From Spirochaetales bacterium (GTDB lineage: Bacteria > Spirochaetota > Spirochaetia > SZUA-6 > RPPD01), in NCBI GenBank assembly GCA_016930675.1, contig JAFGGG010000034.1, positions 1-34,610 on the forward strand: a stretch of DNA of 34,610 bases. The letters are read 5' to 3'. Shown piece by piece: positions 17,096-25,508 of this stretch. The notes under the pieces were generated by a model, which saw only the letters and a program-made list of their open reading frames with translations, made no database searches and was not told where the DNA came from. Position 1 is the stretch's first letter, and the number at the start of each line of letters is the position of its first letter. The position numbers and the translations under genes were made by a program.

Positions 17096-17124
17096 ATGCT
17101 ACCACTCCCTTTTTTGCATGTCAA
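17096..17124 (-). promoter_or_regulatory. sigma70-type promoter of the bactofilin-TPR-mtaB-FadL operon
   Basis: The minus strand has TTGACA (17119-17124, perfect), 17 bp, TAGCAT (17096-17101, 4/6). It lies in the 107-bp gap after the TyrA-like gene, so the operon has its own promoter. Confidence 0.75.
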
Positions 17125-17135
17125 GACAGCGCTTC

Positions 17136-17891
17136 TCATTTTTTAAAATCCGAATTGCTGATATCAAGTGAGCCCTGCAACTTAGAAAATATCTTCTCTA
17201 AAGAATGGTGGAGTCTATTCCTCATCTCTTTTGTATAAGGATTATAGCGCTGGATATCCAGAAAAAGCCGCCACGGATCATTACAGGTCTGCTCGATTAT
17301 TTCCAACAACTTGCTGTAACCCAACGTGGCGATCTTTGACGGTTTTAAACCCAGATCAGCGAATACCCGTCCCATATAATGGGTGATTCCCTGGGTGTAT
17401 GCCGCTTCCTTATCATGCTCATGCACATCCATCTGCAGTACATGCAGACCCATGGCTGCGAAAAAATCGCGCCACCTCTTCAAAGCAGGCTGTCGTATCC
17501 GGACCGGACTCAACACCAGCGGCAGATCCTTGATACCGTTCCTGCCGGAATCGGGCCCGAACATCGGGTGCGTGGCCAGGATATCCGTATGCCCCGGCAG
17601 CAGTTCCTGCATCTTCATGGCGGGATATACCTTAACCGAACAGGTATCCATCACCAGGCTGCCGGGTTTAAGTCTTGCGGATATTTTTTCCAGCACCTCT
17701 TCCATTGAGGAGATCGATACGCAGAGAATCAATGCGGGCGTCGTGAGCAGTTCGTCCTCATCCACCCAGACAAGCTGCCGGGGAAGGTTCTCCTTTTTCG
17801 ATCGTGAATACACCTTGACTGTGCAATAGCGGGAAAGCTCGGTCGCCCAAAACAGTCCGAACCTTCCCAAACCATAAACTGCAATTTCCAT
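17136..17891 (-). CDS. Prephenate/arogenate dehydrogenase-like protein (TyrA family)
   Basis: 251 residues. The N-terminal NAD(P) Rossmann fold has GLGRFG (residues ~7-12). DTCSVKVYP (~100) and THPMFGPDSGRNG (~130) are classic TyrA-family segments. THYMGRVFADLG (~170) lies in the helical C-terminal domain. Known role: oxidative decarboxylation of prephenate or arogenate in tyrosine synthesis. At 251 residues it is near the short end, with no ACT domain, so allosteric control by tyrosine is not evident. Only a weak Shine-Dalgarno precedes the ATG. It is divergent from pta across 136 bp. No other aromatic-pathway gene is nearby. Confidence 0.78.
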   Translation of the reverse strand: MEIAVYGLGRFGLFWATELSRYCTVKVYSRSKKENLPRQLVWVDEDELLTTPALILCVSISSMEEVLEKISARLKPGSLVMDTCSVKVYPAMKMQELLPGHTDILATHPMFGPDSGRNGIKDLPLVLSPVRIRQPALKRWRDFFAAMGLHVLQMDVHEHDKEAAYTQGITHYMGRVFADLGLKPSKIATLGYSKLLEIIEQTCNDPWRLFLDIQRYNPYTKEMRNRLHHSLEKIFSKLQGSLDISNSDFKK

Positions 17892-17963
17892 AGGTACTGC
17901 TGATTGTGCAGAGTATTTTGGAAAAATGCAATCAGTTCACTTTTAATTTTTCTCCAATTAAAT

Positions 17964-17993
17964 TTGACGAATGACAGTTCTTTAATACATAAT
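17964..17993 (+). promoter_or_regulatory. Promoter of pta
   Basis: TTGACG (17964-17969), 18 bp, CATAAT (17988-17993), 34 bp before the ATG at 18028. AGGAG (18017-18021) is the ribosome binding site. Confidence 0.65.
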
Positions 17994-18027
17994 AATGGGT
18001 AGACATAAGATTTTTTAGGAGCTGCTC

Positions 18028-19029
18028 ATGAACTTTAGCGAAAAAATGCGCGCGCGCGCTAAAACCAATCCCCGTACCCTTGTGCTGCCTGAAGGAACGG
18101 ACACCAGGATCTTACAGGCAGCCCGCATCATCGCAGATAAAAAACTGGCTTCACACGTTACCCTTTTAGGGGATAAAGAAAAAATAAATGTAATGGCGCG
18201 GGAGAATAAAATAGAACTTTCTTCATTAACGTTGCTCGATCCTGCGAATGATGATAAAAAAGCGCAGTTCGCCGCAGAATATTACGCACTGCGCAAACAC
18301 AAGGGCATGAGCAAAGAGCAGGCCGAACAGGAGATCGTTCATCCTTTAAAATTCGCCGCCATGATGGTTCGTTTAAATATAGCGGATGCAATGGTAGGCG
18401 GGGCTGCTCATTCCACCGCAGACATGCTGCGCGCCGCCATTACGATTATAAAAACAAATCCTGGAACCAAAGTAGCGTCCTCCTGTTTTGTGATGTGTCT
18501 GCCCGACAAGCATTGGGGTGCCGACGGTCACCTTATTTTTTCCGATTGCGCGACCGTACCCAATCCCGACGCGGAACAGCTTTCGGAAATCACCATTTCA
18601 GCTGCCGAATCATGCCGCGCTTTTCTAAACATCGAACCCGTCATCGCCATGCTTTCCTTTTCCTCTTATGGAAGCGCACAACATCAGCTTGTCGATAAAG
18701 TAAAAAAAGCACTCCAGCTTGTGAAACAAAAAAAGCCTGATTTAAATGTGGACGGTGAAATGCAGGTTGATTCCGCGTTAATACCCTCGGTGGCGGAGAT
18801 AAAAGTACCGGGATCTAAAGTCGGGGGCAGAGCAAACGTCCTGATTTTTCCTGATCTTAATGCGGGAAATATCGGTTACAAACTGGTGCAGCGGTTCTGC
18901 GGCGCCAAAGCCTACGGACCTTTACTGCAGGGTTTCACCAAACCGGTAAACGATCTTTCGCGGGGCTGCTCGATAGACGATATCGTGAATACCGCAGCGG
19001 TAACACTGGTCCAAGCTCAGCAAAAGTAA
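18028..19029 (+). CDS. pta: Phosphate acetyltransferase
   Basis: 333 residues, the length of the short (class I/EutD-like) enzymes. Motifs along the chain: LVLPEGTDTRILQAA, IVHPLKFAAMMVRL, DAMVGGAAHSTADMLRAA, NPDAEQLSEI, MLSFSSYGSA, DGEMQVDSALIP and ANVLIFPDLNAGNIGYKLVQ, all typical Pta blocks. It converts acetyl-CoA plus Pi to acetyl-phosphate in acetate fermentation or the reverse. AGGAG lies 6 nt before ATG. No ackA is in the window. dapB follows after 51 bp and may be co-transcribed. Confidence 0.93.
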   Translation: MNFSEKMRARAKTNPRTLVLPEGTDTRILQAARIIADKKLASHVTLLGDKEKINVMARENKIELSSLTLLDPANDDKKAQFAAEYYALRKHKGMSKEQAEQEIVHPLKFAAMMVRLNIADAMVGGAAHSTADMLRAAITIIKTNPGTKVASSCFVMCLPDKHWGADGHLIFSDCATVPNPDAEQLSEITISAAESCRAFLNIEPVIAMLSFSSYGSAQHQLVDKVKKALQLVKQKKPDLNVDGEMQVDSALIPSVAEIKVPGSKVGGRANVLIFPDLNAGNIGYKLVQRFCGAKAYGPLLQGFTKPVNDLSRGCSIDDIVNTAAVTLVQAQQK

Positions 19030-19092
19030 TTTTTTTATAAAATAATGACTACTCACTTGCACTAAACTCTCTGTCGCTTTATGATGAGGATT

Positions 19093-19842
19093 ATGAAGGC
19101 AATAATTCTTGGTTACGGCAAGATGGGCAGAGAAGTGGAAACAATGCTTCATCAAAAAAAGCATGAAGTGGCGGCCCGGATCGATTCGATTATCGGGGAC
19201 GCCGATGCCAGGGCACTCACTAAAGAGCTTGCTTTAAAGGCCGATGTGGTCATCGAATTTGCTTTGGCCGAGGCAATAGAGGAGCGGGTTTCATCGTATG
19301 CCCGTTTTAACATCCCCGCCGTCATTGCCACCACGGGTTGGAACAATCAGCTGGCACAGGTAAAAGACATTGTCGAAAACAGTTCGATCGGAGTGGTGTA
19401 CGGCTCAAATTTTTCTGTAGGAATGAATATATTCTTTCAGCTTATTAAACAGGCCGCAACAATATTCAACCTCAGCCCCGAATATGACATAATGGCCTAT
19501 GAAATTCACCATAAGCGTAAAAAAGACTCTCCCTCGGGCACGGCCAAAACAATCGGCTCGCTGATTCTTGAAAATCATGAACAAAAAAACAGTCTTGTGG
19601 AGGACAAGCTGGACCGGGCGCCTGAAACGGGCGAGCTGCACTTCGCATCCGTACGCGGCGGCTATGTGCCCGGTATTCATACGGTACTGTTCGATTCCGC
19701 AGCGGATACCATAGAACTTACGCATAACGCGCGTAACAGAAGCGGATTGGCAGCGGGGGCGGTACTGGCAGCGGAGTGGATAATCGGAAAAAAAGGTTTT
19801 TTTGAATTCAAAGATATTTTTAATCAAATACTTAAGCACTAG
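19093..19842 (+). CDS. dapB: 4-hydroxy-tetrahydrodipicolinate reductase
   Basis: About 249 residues if translation begins at ATG 19093 (MKAIILGYGKMGREVE). In-frame ATGs at 19081 and 19084 are alternatives, and GAGG at 19086-19089 sits rather close to 19093. The Rossmann motif GYGKMG lies at residues 8-13, ATTGW near 80, YGSNFSVGMN near 105, and the catalytic EIHHKRKKDSPSGTAK near 140. Known reaction: NAD(P)H reduction of HTPA, the second committed step of lysine/DAP synthesis. dapA begins 9 bp downstream, so the two form a lysine-pathway unit. Confidence 0.93.
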   Translation: MKAIILGYGKMGREVETMLHQKKHEVAARIDSIIGDADARALTKELALKADVVIEFALAEAIEERVSSYARFNIPAVIATTGWNNQLAQVKDIVENSSIGVVYGSNFSVGMNIFFQLIKQAATIFNLSPEYDIMAYEIHHKRKKDSPSGTAKTIGSLILENHEQKNSLVEDKLDRAPETGELHFASVRGGYVPGIHTVLFDSAADTIELTHNARNRSGLAAGAVLAAEWIIGKKGFFEFKDIFNQILKH

Positions 19843-19851
19843 GGGGTAGTT

Positions 19852-20727
19852 ATGTTTAAAGGTGTATTCACCGCATTGGTCACTCCTTTTACGGAGAACG
19901 GAGATCTGGATGAAAAAGCGTTACGCGATCTGGTAGATTTTCAGATAGAAAACAAAGTCCATGGATTAGTGCCCATGGGTACCACCGGTGAAAGCCCTAC
20001 GGTTTCGCATGAAGAGCAAAATAAGATTATCGATATTGTGATCGATCAGGCAAAGAACAGAGTGCCGGTAATTGCCGGTGCGGGATCAAACTCCACAGCG
20101 GAAGCCATCAGACTGACAAAACACGCCAAACAAGCAGGAGCTGCCGCCACACTGCAGGTAGCGCCTTATTATAATAAGCCTACGCAGGAAGGTTTCTACC
20201 GCCATTTTCTGGCTATTGCCGATACTGTGGATCTGCCGCTTATTGTTTATAATATCCCCGGTCGCAGCGGAAAAAATATTGAGAACTCAACCACACTTAA
20301 ACTGGCACAGCATAAAAACATTGTCGGAGTAAAGGAAGCCAGCGGTGATATGTCCCAGATAATGGATCTGCTCATACATAAACCGGACGATTTTTGCGTT
20401 CTCTCCGGTGATGATAATCTTGTCTTTTCCATCATGGCCTTGGGAGGACACGGTGTGGTCTCCGTTGCCAGCAATCTCATCCCTCAAAAGATGTCCGCCT
20501 TCGTGGAACTGGCACTGCAGGGCAACTGGGCCGAAGCCCGCAAAGCACACTTTGAGCTGCTTCCCCTGTTTAAAGCTATTTTTATTGAAACCAATCCCAT
20601 CCCCATCAAAGCGGCTCTGGCACTTAAAGGTATGCTGCAGGAAAATTATCGTCTGCCCATGTGCCCAATGGATCCGGGTAATAAAGAAAAACTGAAAACC
20701 GTTTTACAAGAACTCGGACTTTTATAG
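19852..20727 (+). CDS. dapA: 4-hydroxy-tetrahydrodipicolinate synthase
   Basis: 291 residues, the standard length. The TIM-barrel motifs are present: GTTGESPT near 45, YYNKPTQEGF near 107, YNIPGRSG near 135, and the Schiff-base Lys161 in GVKEASGD. It condenses pyruvate with aspartate semialdehyde, the first committed step of the lysine/DAP branch. AGGGGG lies 6 nt before ATG. Spirochaetal cell walls may carry ornithine instead of DAP, so the role could be lysine synthesis only. Confidence 0.95.
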   Translation: MFKGVFTALVTPFTENGDLDEKALRDLVDFQIENKVHGLVPMGTTGESPTVSHEEQNKIIDIVIDQAKNRVPVIAGAGSNSTAEAIRLTKHAKQAGAAATLQVAPYYNKPTQEGFYRHFLAIADTVDLPLIVYNIPGRSGKNIENSTTLKLAQHKNIVGVKEASGDMSQIMDLLIHKPDDFCVLSGDDNLVFSIMALGGHGVVSVASNLIPQKMSAFVELALQGNWAEARKAHFELLPLFKAIFIETNPIPIKAALALKGMLQENYRLPMCPMDPGNKEKLKTVLQELGLL

Positions 20728-20728
20728 G

Positions 20729-20747
20729 GCAAAAATCTTATTTTTGC
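20729..20747 (+). terminator. Hairpin right after dapA
   Basis: GCAAAAAT (20729-20736) and ATTTTTGC (20740-20747) form a perfect 8-bp stem with a 3-nt loop, 2 bp after the dapA stop. It is AT-rich and lacks a following T run, so termination would be weak. It may be an mRNA-end stabiliser. Confidence 0.4.
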
Positions 20748-20827
20748 ATGAAGCTCATTAGTATCTAATAAATCTTTTCTTAGTTTTCCTCTTGCGTCTT
20801 TCCGCTTTCTTGGATATAAAGTGGGTA

Positions 20828-22453
20828 ATGCCAGACGCACCTATTTTTACACTCGAGCACGCCTTCTTGATAATCGGCGGTTTAGGAATTTTCCTCTACG
20901 GCATTAACATGTTGACGGAATCCTTAAAGAGGTTGTCCTCGGAGACCATCCGTAACATTCTGCATAAAGCTACGTCATTTCCCATTCTCGGGACCATGAC
21001 CGGGATCGCGGCTACCGCCCTTATTCAGTCTTCCTCCGCGACTACCGTGCTTACGGTCGGTTTTGTGAATGCCGGATTGATGAACCTGAAACAGGCGGTA
21101 AGCGTGATTTTCGGCGCCAATATCGGTACCACGGTTACCGGGCAGCTTATGGCCTTCAAGGTCAGCCAATACGCGCTGCCCTTTCTTTTTGTGGGGATCC
21201 TCCTCTATATTTTCGCCAAAAAAGATTCGATCAAAGGTGTAGGCGCCCTGATTATGGGTTTTTCCATGATCTTTTTCGGCATGCACCTTATGTCACAGGG
21301 AGTGTTACCGTTAAAACAATCAGAGATGGTTATGACCATGTTCCAGAACTTTTCCCACAATCCCATTCTGGGAGTAATAGCGGGTATGGTCATCACCATG
21401 CTTTTACAATCTTCTTCCGCTACAGTCGGTTTGGTACTCACCCTGGTCGGATCAGGACTCATTAATCTTGACGGAGCCATTCCGATCATCCTCGGAGACA
21501 ATATCGGCACCTGTATTACCGCCGCTCTGGCTTCCATCGGGACCAATCTGGCTGCCAAACGCACGGCTGTGGCCCACTTCGGCTTCAATATCATCGGTAC
21601 GGCCATTGCGGTTGCCCTGCTGCCTTTCTACAAAAGCCTGATCCTCATGACCAGCACGGATACCGTCCGTCAGGCAGCCAATGCTCATACTATTTTTAAC
21701 GTACTCAATACGCTCTTATTTCTTCCCTTTACCTCACTTTACACAAAATTCATTGAATTAATCATCCCCGGTGTGGTCAAAATTAAACAGGACCGGGCTA
21801 TTTACCTGAACAAGAACCTGCTTTTCACTCCGCCCATCGCGTTTGAGGCGGTACACAAAGAGATGGCGCGGGCGCTTACCTTAAGCGATGAAAGCCTCAC
21901 GGAAATCAATCAGATCCTCTCCGCCAATAACTACCAGAAGGTGGATAGTCTAAAAACCAACGAGGAAATTATAGATAACATTCAATATGACATTACCAAA
22001 TTTCTGGTTGAACTAAGCCGCAAGGAACTGAGTAAGAACTACGCTGATTCCATCCCCAAGATACTGCACTCGATTAACGATATAGAAAGAATCGGTGATC
22101 ACGGCGAGAGTATGTACTACATCCTCAACCGTAAAAGGAAGTTAAAAATCGAGTTTCCGGAAGTCTATACCCAGAATCTGCTGCTTATGCTCGAAGGGGT
22201 TCAGGAGTTTCAACACTTGGTTATCGAGTATGTTGAACATAAGCAGGACGTGAACCTGAAAAAAGCATATGAATATGAAAACAGGATCAATAAACAAAAA
22301 AGAAAGTTCCAAGAGGTTTACTTCGCGGAATGCGGCGAACAGTACGAACACGCACTTAACGGTATGGTATATTATGATATTCTGATTAACTTCGAAAAAA
22401 TCGGTGATCACTTGATTAATATTGCCGAGGCCTATAACGAAATCCGCTATTAA
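20828..22453 (+). CDS. Na/Pi cotransporter family protein with C-terminal PhoU-like domain
   Basis: 541 residues from ATG 20828 (MPDAPIF). An in-frame TTG at 20792 is the alternative; the sequence before the ATG does not look like protein. The inverted repeat of the NptA family is clear: LIQSSSATTVLTVGFVNAG (~residue 60) and LLQSSSATVGLVLTLVGSG (~190), each followed by GANIGTT / GDNIGTC. About nine membrane segments end near residue 325. The last ~200 residues are PhoU-like helices with two ERIGDHGE / EKIGDHLIN motifs. Known: sodium-driven phosphate transport; bacterial members with a PhoU tail are poorly characterised and may act in export or regulation. Not linked to pst genes here. Confidence 0.88.
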   Translation: MPDAPIFTLEHAFLIIGGLGIFLYGINMLTESLKRLSSETIRNILHKATSFPILGTMTGIAATALIQSSSATTVLTVGFVNAGLMNLKQAVSVIFGANIGTTVTGQLMAFKVSQYALPFLFVGILLYIFAKKDSIKGVGALIMGFSMIFFGMHLMSQGVLPLKQSEMVMTMFQNFSHNPILGVIAGMVITMLLQSSSATVGLVLTLVGSGLINLDGAIPIILGDNIGTCITAALASIGTNLAAKRTAVAHFGFNIIGTAIAVALLPFYKSLILMTSTDTVRQAANAHTIFNVLNTLLFLPFTSLYTKFIELIIPGVVKIKQDRAIYLNKNLLFTPPIAFEAVHKEMARALTLSDESLTEINQILSANNYQKVDSLKTNEEIIDNIQYDITKFLVELSRKELSKNYADSIPKILHSINDIERIGDHGESMYYILNRKRKLKIEFPEVYTQNLLLMLEGVQEFQHLVIEYVEHKQDVNLKKAYEYENRINKQKRKFQEVYFAECGEQYEHALNGMVYYDILINFEKIGDHLINIAEAYNEIRY

Positions 22454-22469
22454 ACCTGCCTTTCAGGTT
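22453..22469 (+). terminator. Short hairpin after the Na/Pi transporter gene
   Basis: AACCTG (22453-22458) and CAGGTT (22464-22469) form a 6-bp stem with a 5-nt loop starting at the stop codon. Only an interrupted T tract (GAGCTTTCTT) follows. Confidence 0.35.
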
Positions 22470-22555
22470 GAGCTTTCTTAAAAAGACCTATCCGCATGTC
22501 AAGTTTTTTTAATGCTCCAACCACGAATTATTTCGAAAAACCTTATAAATTTCTA

Positions 22556-22585
22556 TTGACAAACATGTTAAATAAGGATTAAAAT
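22556..22585 (+). promoter_or_regulatory. sigma70-type promoter upstream of the structured RNA/hexokinase
   Basis: TTGACA (22556-22561, perfect), 18 bp, TAAAAT (22580-22585, 5/6). The implied start is near 22592, ~150 nt before the hexokinase start codon. Confidence 0.75.
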
Positions 22586-22591
22586 TTTATT

Positions 22592-22703
22592 AGATTAAGA
22601 TATATGCTTAATTGTAATGAGGTCTGGATTGGGTGTTTACAGATTTTGAAATTGCTGTCACCATTCCAGTTCCATAAAGCCGGTAATCATCCCGGCTTTT
22701 TTT
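22592..22703 (+). ncRNA. Candidate structured small RNA or terminated leader upstream of hexokinase
   Basis: This ~112-nt transcript is bounded by a strong promoter and an intrinsic terminator. Bases 22621-22673 fold into one long interrupted hairpin. Going inward, the pairs are GG/CC, TGG/CCA, GGTG/CACC and ACAG/CTGT, with small loops between, then ATT/AAT around a TTGA tip. No tRNA, SRP, 6S or tmRNA signature is recognised. The longest embedded reading frame (ATG 22604) lacks a ribosome binding site. It could be a free-standing sRNA or an attenuator controlling hexokinase. I cannot tell which, and no competing antiterminator pairing is evident. Confidence 0.5.
22676..22703 (+). terminator. 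Strong intrinsic terminator before hexokinase
   Basis: AAAGCCGG (22676-22683) and CCGGCTTT (22692-22699) form an 8-bp stem with an 8-nt loop, followed by TTTT (seven T in a row at 22697-22703). It lies between the promoter at 22556 and the GTG start at 22741. Confidence 0.8.
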
Positions 22704-22740
22704 ATAAGCATGCAGTTTAAGCTTACAAGGAATTTTTAAG

Positions 22741-24051
22741 GTGAAACAAATCAGAGGACAGGTAATCGGTTTTTTAAAAGCGCATAATCTCTACTACGCG
22801 GACATCTCCCCTCAACAGGTGACAGACCTGCTGCTCAAGGATATGCAAAGCGGCCTGGAAGGTAAAACCAGCTCTTTAAAAATGATTCCGACCTATATTC
22901 AGGCGGCTTCCGCCATCTCTCCGGACAAGCCGGTAATTGTACTGGACGCGGGCGGCACGCATCTGCGCATAGCGCAGGTTCATTTTGATAAAAAGCTCAC
23001 ACCGCGTATAGATGGTTTCAAGCAGCACCCCATGCCCGGTACTCAAGGCAAAGTCGATAAAGACCAGTTTTTTCAGCAGTTGGCGGAGCATGTAGCTCCT
23101 ATCATTGATATCAGCGATCACATCGGTTTCTGTTTTTCATATCCCACGGAAATTCTACCTTCCAAAGACGGAAAACTGCTTTTCTTCAGTAAAGAGATAG
23201 AGACACAGGGTATCGAAGGAGAACTTATCGGCGAAAATCTGCTTCAGGCGCTGGATAAAACGGGCAGGCACAACCGCAAGCGGATTGTCATTTTGAACGA
23301 TACCGTGGCCACCCTGCTGGCCGCGCGGGCGCAGAGTAGTGAGCACAGCTACGGCACATATATCGGATTTATTCTGGGAACAGGACTCAACTGCTGTTAC
23401 AGTGAAAAAAACAGCAACATTACCAAAGTGGACAAACTGGATCCGCTGCAAACCCAGATAATTAATACGGAAGTAGGCGGATTTGACAAATGCCCGCGCG
23501 GAGATATTGACAAAAGAGTCGACAACGCAACCGACAATCCCGGTCTGGGAGTTCTGGAAAAAATGATTTCCGGCGCTTATTTCGGAGAGCTCTGCCGTCA
23601 GGCAATCAAAACCGCGGTAAAACAAAAGCTGTTTTCAGCGGCAACGGGCGGCAGCTTAGCAACACTCGCTTCTTTAAGCACAAAACAGGTAAATGACTTT
23701 TTACTTGCCCCTCATAGTAAAAACAGTTTAGCCGGCTGTATTGATGCGCAAACCCCCGGCGACCGTGCCGTGCTTTATTATCTGCTGGATTTTCTGGTAG
23801 AGCGCTCTGCCAAGCTGGTGGCCGCGATGCTCAGCGGAATGATCATCAAGAATCCACCTCCAAAGCATCCCTGTCATCCTGTCTGCATTTCAGCGGAAGG
23901 TTCCACCTTTTTTAAACTCAAAGGCTTAAAAGCCCGTGTTGAGTGTTATCTGCGTCACATATTACAGGAACAGTACAATCTGTATTTCGAATTCGTACAG
24001 ATTGAAAACGCTCCCTTAATCGGAGCGGCCATTGCAGGTTTGACCAACTAG
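22741..24051 (+). CDS. Eukaryote-type hexokinase
   Basis: 436 residues, the size of a single yeast/treponemal-type hexokinase, not a bacterial ROK or Glk glucokinase. GTG start with AAGGA ~10 nt upstream. The ATP phosphate-binding loop is Asp69-AGGTHLR. FSYPTEI (~132) corresponds to the sugar-binding FSYP segment. Catalytic Asp187 lies in LNDTVAT. IGFILGTGLNCCY (~207-220) and NTEVGGF (~241-247) are further hexokinase blocks. It phosphorylates glucose and related hexoses at C6 in the cytoplasm. The next gene is a beta-glucosidase, 78 bp downstream, which would supply free glucose. Control may involve the promoter-terminator element upstream. Confidence 0.9.
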   Translation: MKQIRGQVIGFLKAHNLYYADISPQQVTDLLLKDMQSGLEGKTSSLKMIPTYIQAASAISPDKPVIVLDAGGTHLRIAQVHFDKKLTPRIDGFKQHPMPGTQGKVDKDQFFQQLAEHVAPIIDISDHIGFCFSYPTEILPSKDGKLLFFSKEIETQGIEGELIGENLLQALDKTGRHNRKRIVILNDTVATLLAARAQSSEHSYGTYIGFILGTGLNCCYSEKNSNITKVDKLDPLQTQIINTEVGGFDKCPRGDIDKRVDNATDNPGLGVLEKMISGAYFGELCRQAIKTAVKQKLFSAATGGSLATLASLSTKQVNDFLLAPHSKNSLAGCIDAQTPGDRAVLYYLLDFLVERSAKLVAAMLSGMIIKNPPPKHPCHPVCISAEGSTFFKLKGLKARVECYLRHILQEQYNLYFEFVQIENAPLIGAAIAGLTN

Positions 24052-24059
24052 TTGCGGCA

Positions 24060-24106
24060 GGCGCCTTCACATGCCGCCGCCTTCGCATGCCGCCGCCAAA
24101 GGCGCC
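24060..24106 (+). repeat. GC-rich inverted repeat enclosing a 16-bp tandem duplication
   Basis: GGCGCCTT (24060-24067) and AAGGCGCC (24099-24106) are a perfect 8-bp inverted repeat. Between them, 24066-24081 and 24082-24097 are 16-bp tandem copies with one mismatch. It lies in the hexokinase-GH1 spacer and is far more GC-rich than its surroundings. It could be a small mobile REP-like element or an mRNA hairpin tuning translation of the GH1 gene. Confidence 0.65.
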
Positions 24107-24129
24107 GGCCTTTACGGGAGCGAGTAATT

Positions 24130-25434
24130 ATGCAAAAAACCGCCGTACTGAATTTTCCTCCTGATTTTCTATGGGGCACAGCCGCTTCCTCCCATCAGGT
24201 AGAGGGTAATAATAACAATAACGATTGGTGGGAATGGGAGCAGCAGGGCAAGATCAACGACGGATCCGTTTCCGGTCCGGCCTGCGATCATTACAACCGC
24301 TTCGACGAGGACTTTGCGGCATTACGGCGGCAGCACCACAATACGCACCGTTTATCGATCGAATGGAGCAGGATTGAACCGGAACAGGGACGCTGGAACA
24401 AACAGGCCGTCAAGCACTATAAAGCCGTACTCGCTTCTTTAAAATCCAAAGGCCTCAAACCAATGCTTACCCTGCACCATTTTACCAATCCGCTCTGGCT
24501 TTCCCGGCAGGGCGGATGGGAACAGCCGCAGGTTGTGCGCTTTTTCAAGCGCTACGCCCGCTTTGTGGCTGAGGAGCTTGGAGAGGGTATTGAGTTATGG
24601 ATTACCATAAATGAGCCTGTGGTCTATGCCTTTGAAAGTTATATAGCGGGAATCTGGCCTCCCGGCAAGCGGGATTTTAAAGCGGCCATGCGGGTGTTAA
24701 AACACATGCTGCTGGCGCACGCGGAGGCCTACCATGCCATCCACTCTGTTTTGACAGACGGCTGCAAGGTCAGCTTTGCCAAGCACTACCGCATTTTCGA
24801 TCCGTTTTGCGGCTGTTCGATTTTTGATAGAACAATGGCTTATGTAATTGATTTTATCTTCAATCGTCATTTTACCAAGGCCTGTATCGGCGGAACCATC
24901 TATCCGCCCGTGGCCCTGTTCAAACAGGTTCCCCGGCTCAAGAACACGCTGGACTACATCGGCATTAATTACTACTCGCGGGAAATGATACGATTCACAC
25001 CCTTCAAGCCCGGTTCCGACTTTTTCACACTGATAACCAGACCGGGAGCACCTGTTAATTTTTTAGGCTGGGAGATATATCCCTACGGGCTCTTTCGTTT
25101 GTTAAGAAAACAAAAAAAATACAAAAAGGCCATATATATCACTGAAAACGGCATAGCCACGGAAAACGATGAAGAACGCGGCCGGTTCATTATCGAACAC
25201 CTGAAACAGATGCACTGTGCCATTACCGGGGGCATCGATGTGCGGGGCTATTATTACTGGTCATGTCTGGATAACTTTGAATGGGCCGAGGGTTTTACGC
25301 CGCGCTTCGGACTCACTCATGTGGATTACAAGACACAGAAACGTACGCTGCGGGGGAGCGGAAAACTGTATGCGGAGATTGCGGGAAGAGGTAAAATTAC
25401 AGGGGATATGATTCTCAAAACAGGTTACAGCTAA
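24130..25434 (+). CDS. GH1 family beta-glucosidase
   Basis: 434 residues from ATG 24130, which has GGGAG (24116-24120) upstream. The frame opens at 24052 only through the repeat-rich spacer. FPPDFLWGTAASSHQVEGN at the N-terminus is the GH1 signature. Glu162 in TINEP is the acid/base and Glu339 in ITENG the nucleophile. YYYWSCLDNFEWAEGF (~375-390) forms the sugar site. No signal peptide, so it is cytoplasmic and acts on imported beta-glucosides such as cellobiose. Slightly shorter than the usual ~450. It follows hexokinase in a likely operon: hydrolysis, then phosphorylation of the glucose. A broken relative lies at 29440-29957. Confidence 0.93.
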   Translation: MQKTAVLNFPPDFLWGTAASSHQVEGNNNNNDWWEWEQQGKINDGSVSGPACDHYNRFDEDFAALRRQHHNTHRLSIEWSRIEPEQGRWNKQAVKHYKAVLASLKSKGLKPMLTLHHFTNPLWLSRQGGWEQPQVVRFFKRYARFVAEELGEGIELWITINEPVVYAFESYIAGIWPPGKRDFKAAMRVLKHMLLAHAEAYHAIHSVLTDGCKVSFAKHYRIFDPFCGCSIFDRTMAYVIDFIFNRHFTKACIGGTIYPPVALFKQVPRLKNTLDYIGINYYSREMIRFTPFKPGSDFFTLITRPGAPVNFLGWEIYPYGLFRLLRKQKKYKKAIYITENGIATENDEERGRFIIEHLKQMHCAITGGIDVRGYYYWSCLDNFEWAEGFTPRFGLTHVDYKTQKRTLRGSGKLYAEIAGRGKITGDMILKTGYS

Positions 25435-25508
25435 CCATCTACATTTTGGATGATACTTCTTTACTGTGAGTTTTGCATCCCAACTAAGTTAATTATCATA
25501 AAAATATC

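Noticed and set aside
22592..22703. 6S RNA, SRP RNA or tmRNA
   Set aside because: Too short for 6S or tmRNA, no tRNA-like ends, and no GGAA/AGCA-type SRP domain tip.
22604..22720. Leader peptide reading frame upstream of hexokinase
   Set aside because: No ribosome binding site, and the frame runs through the terminator hairpin. The base-paired structure explains the sequence better.
24066..24097. Short CRISPR-like array
   Set aside because: Only two directly abutting 16-bp copies with no spacers. No CRISPR array or cas gene was seen anywhere in the window.
24052..24129. N-terminal extension of the GH1 protein from 24052
   Set aside because: It is the GC-rich repeat spacer read as protein. 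ATG 24130 has a good ribosome site and begins the GH1 fold.
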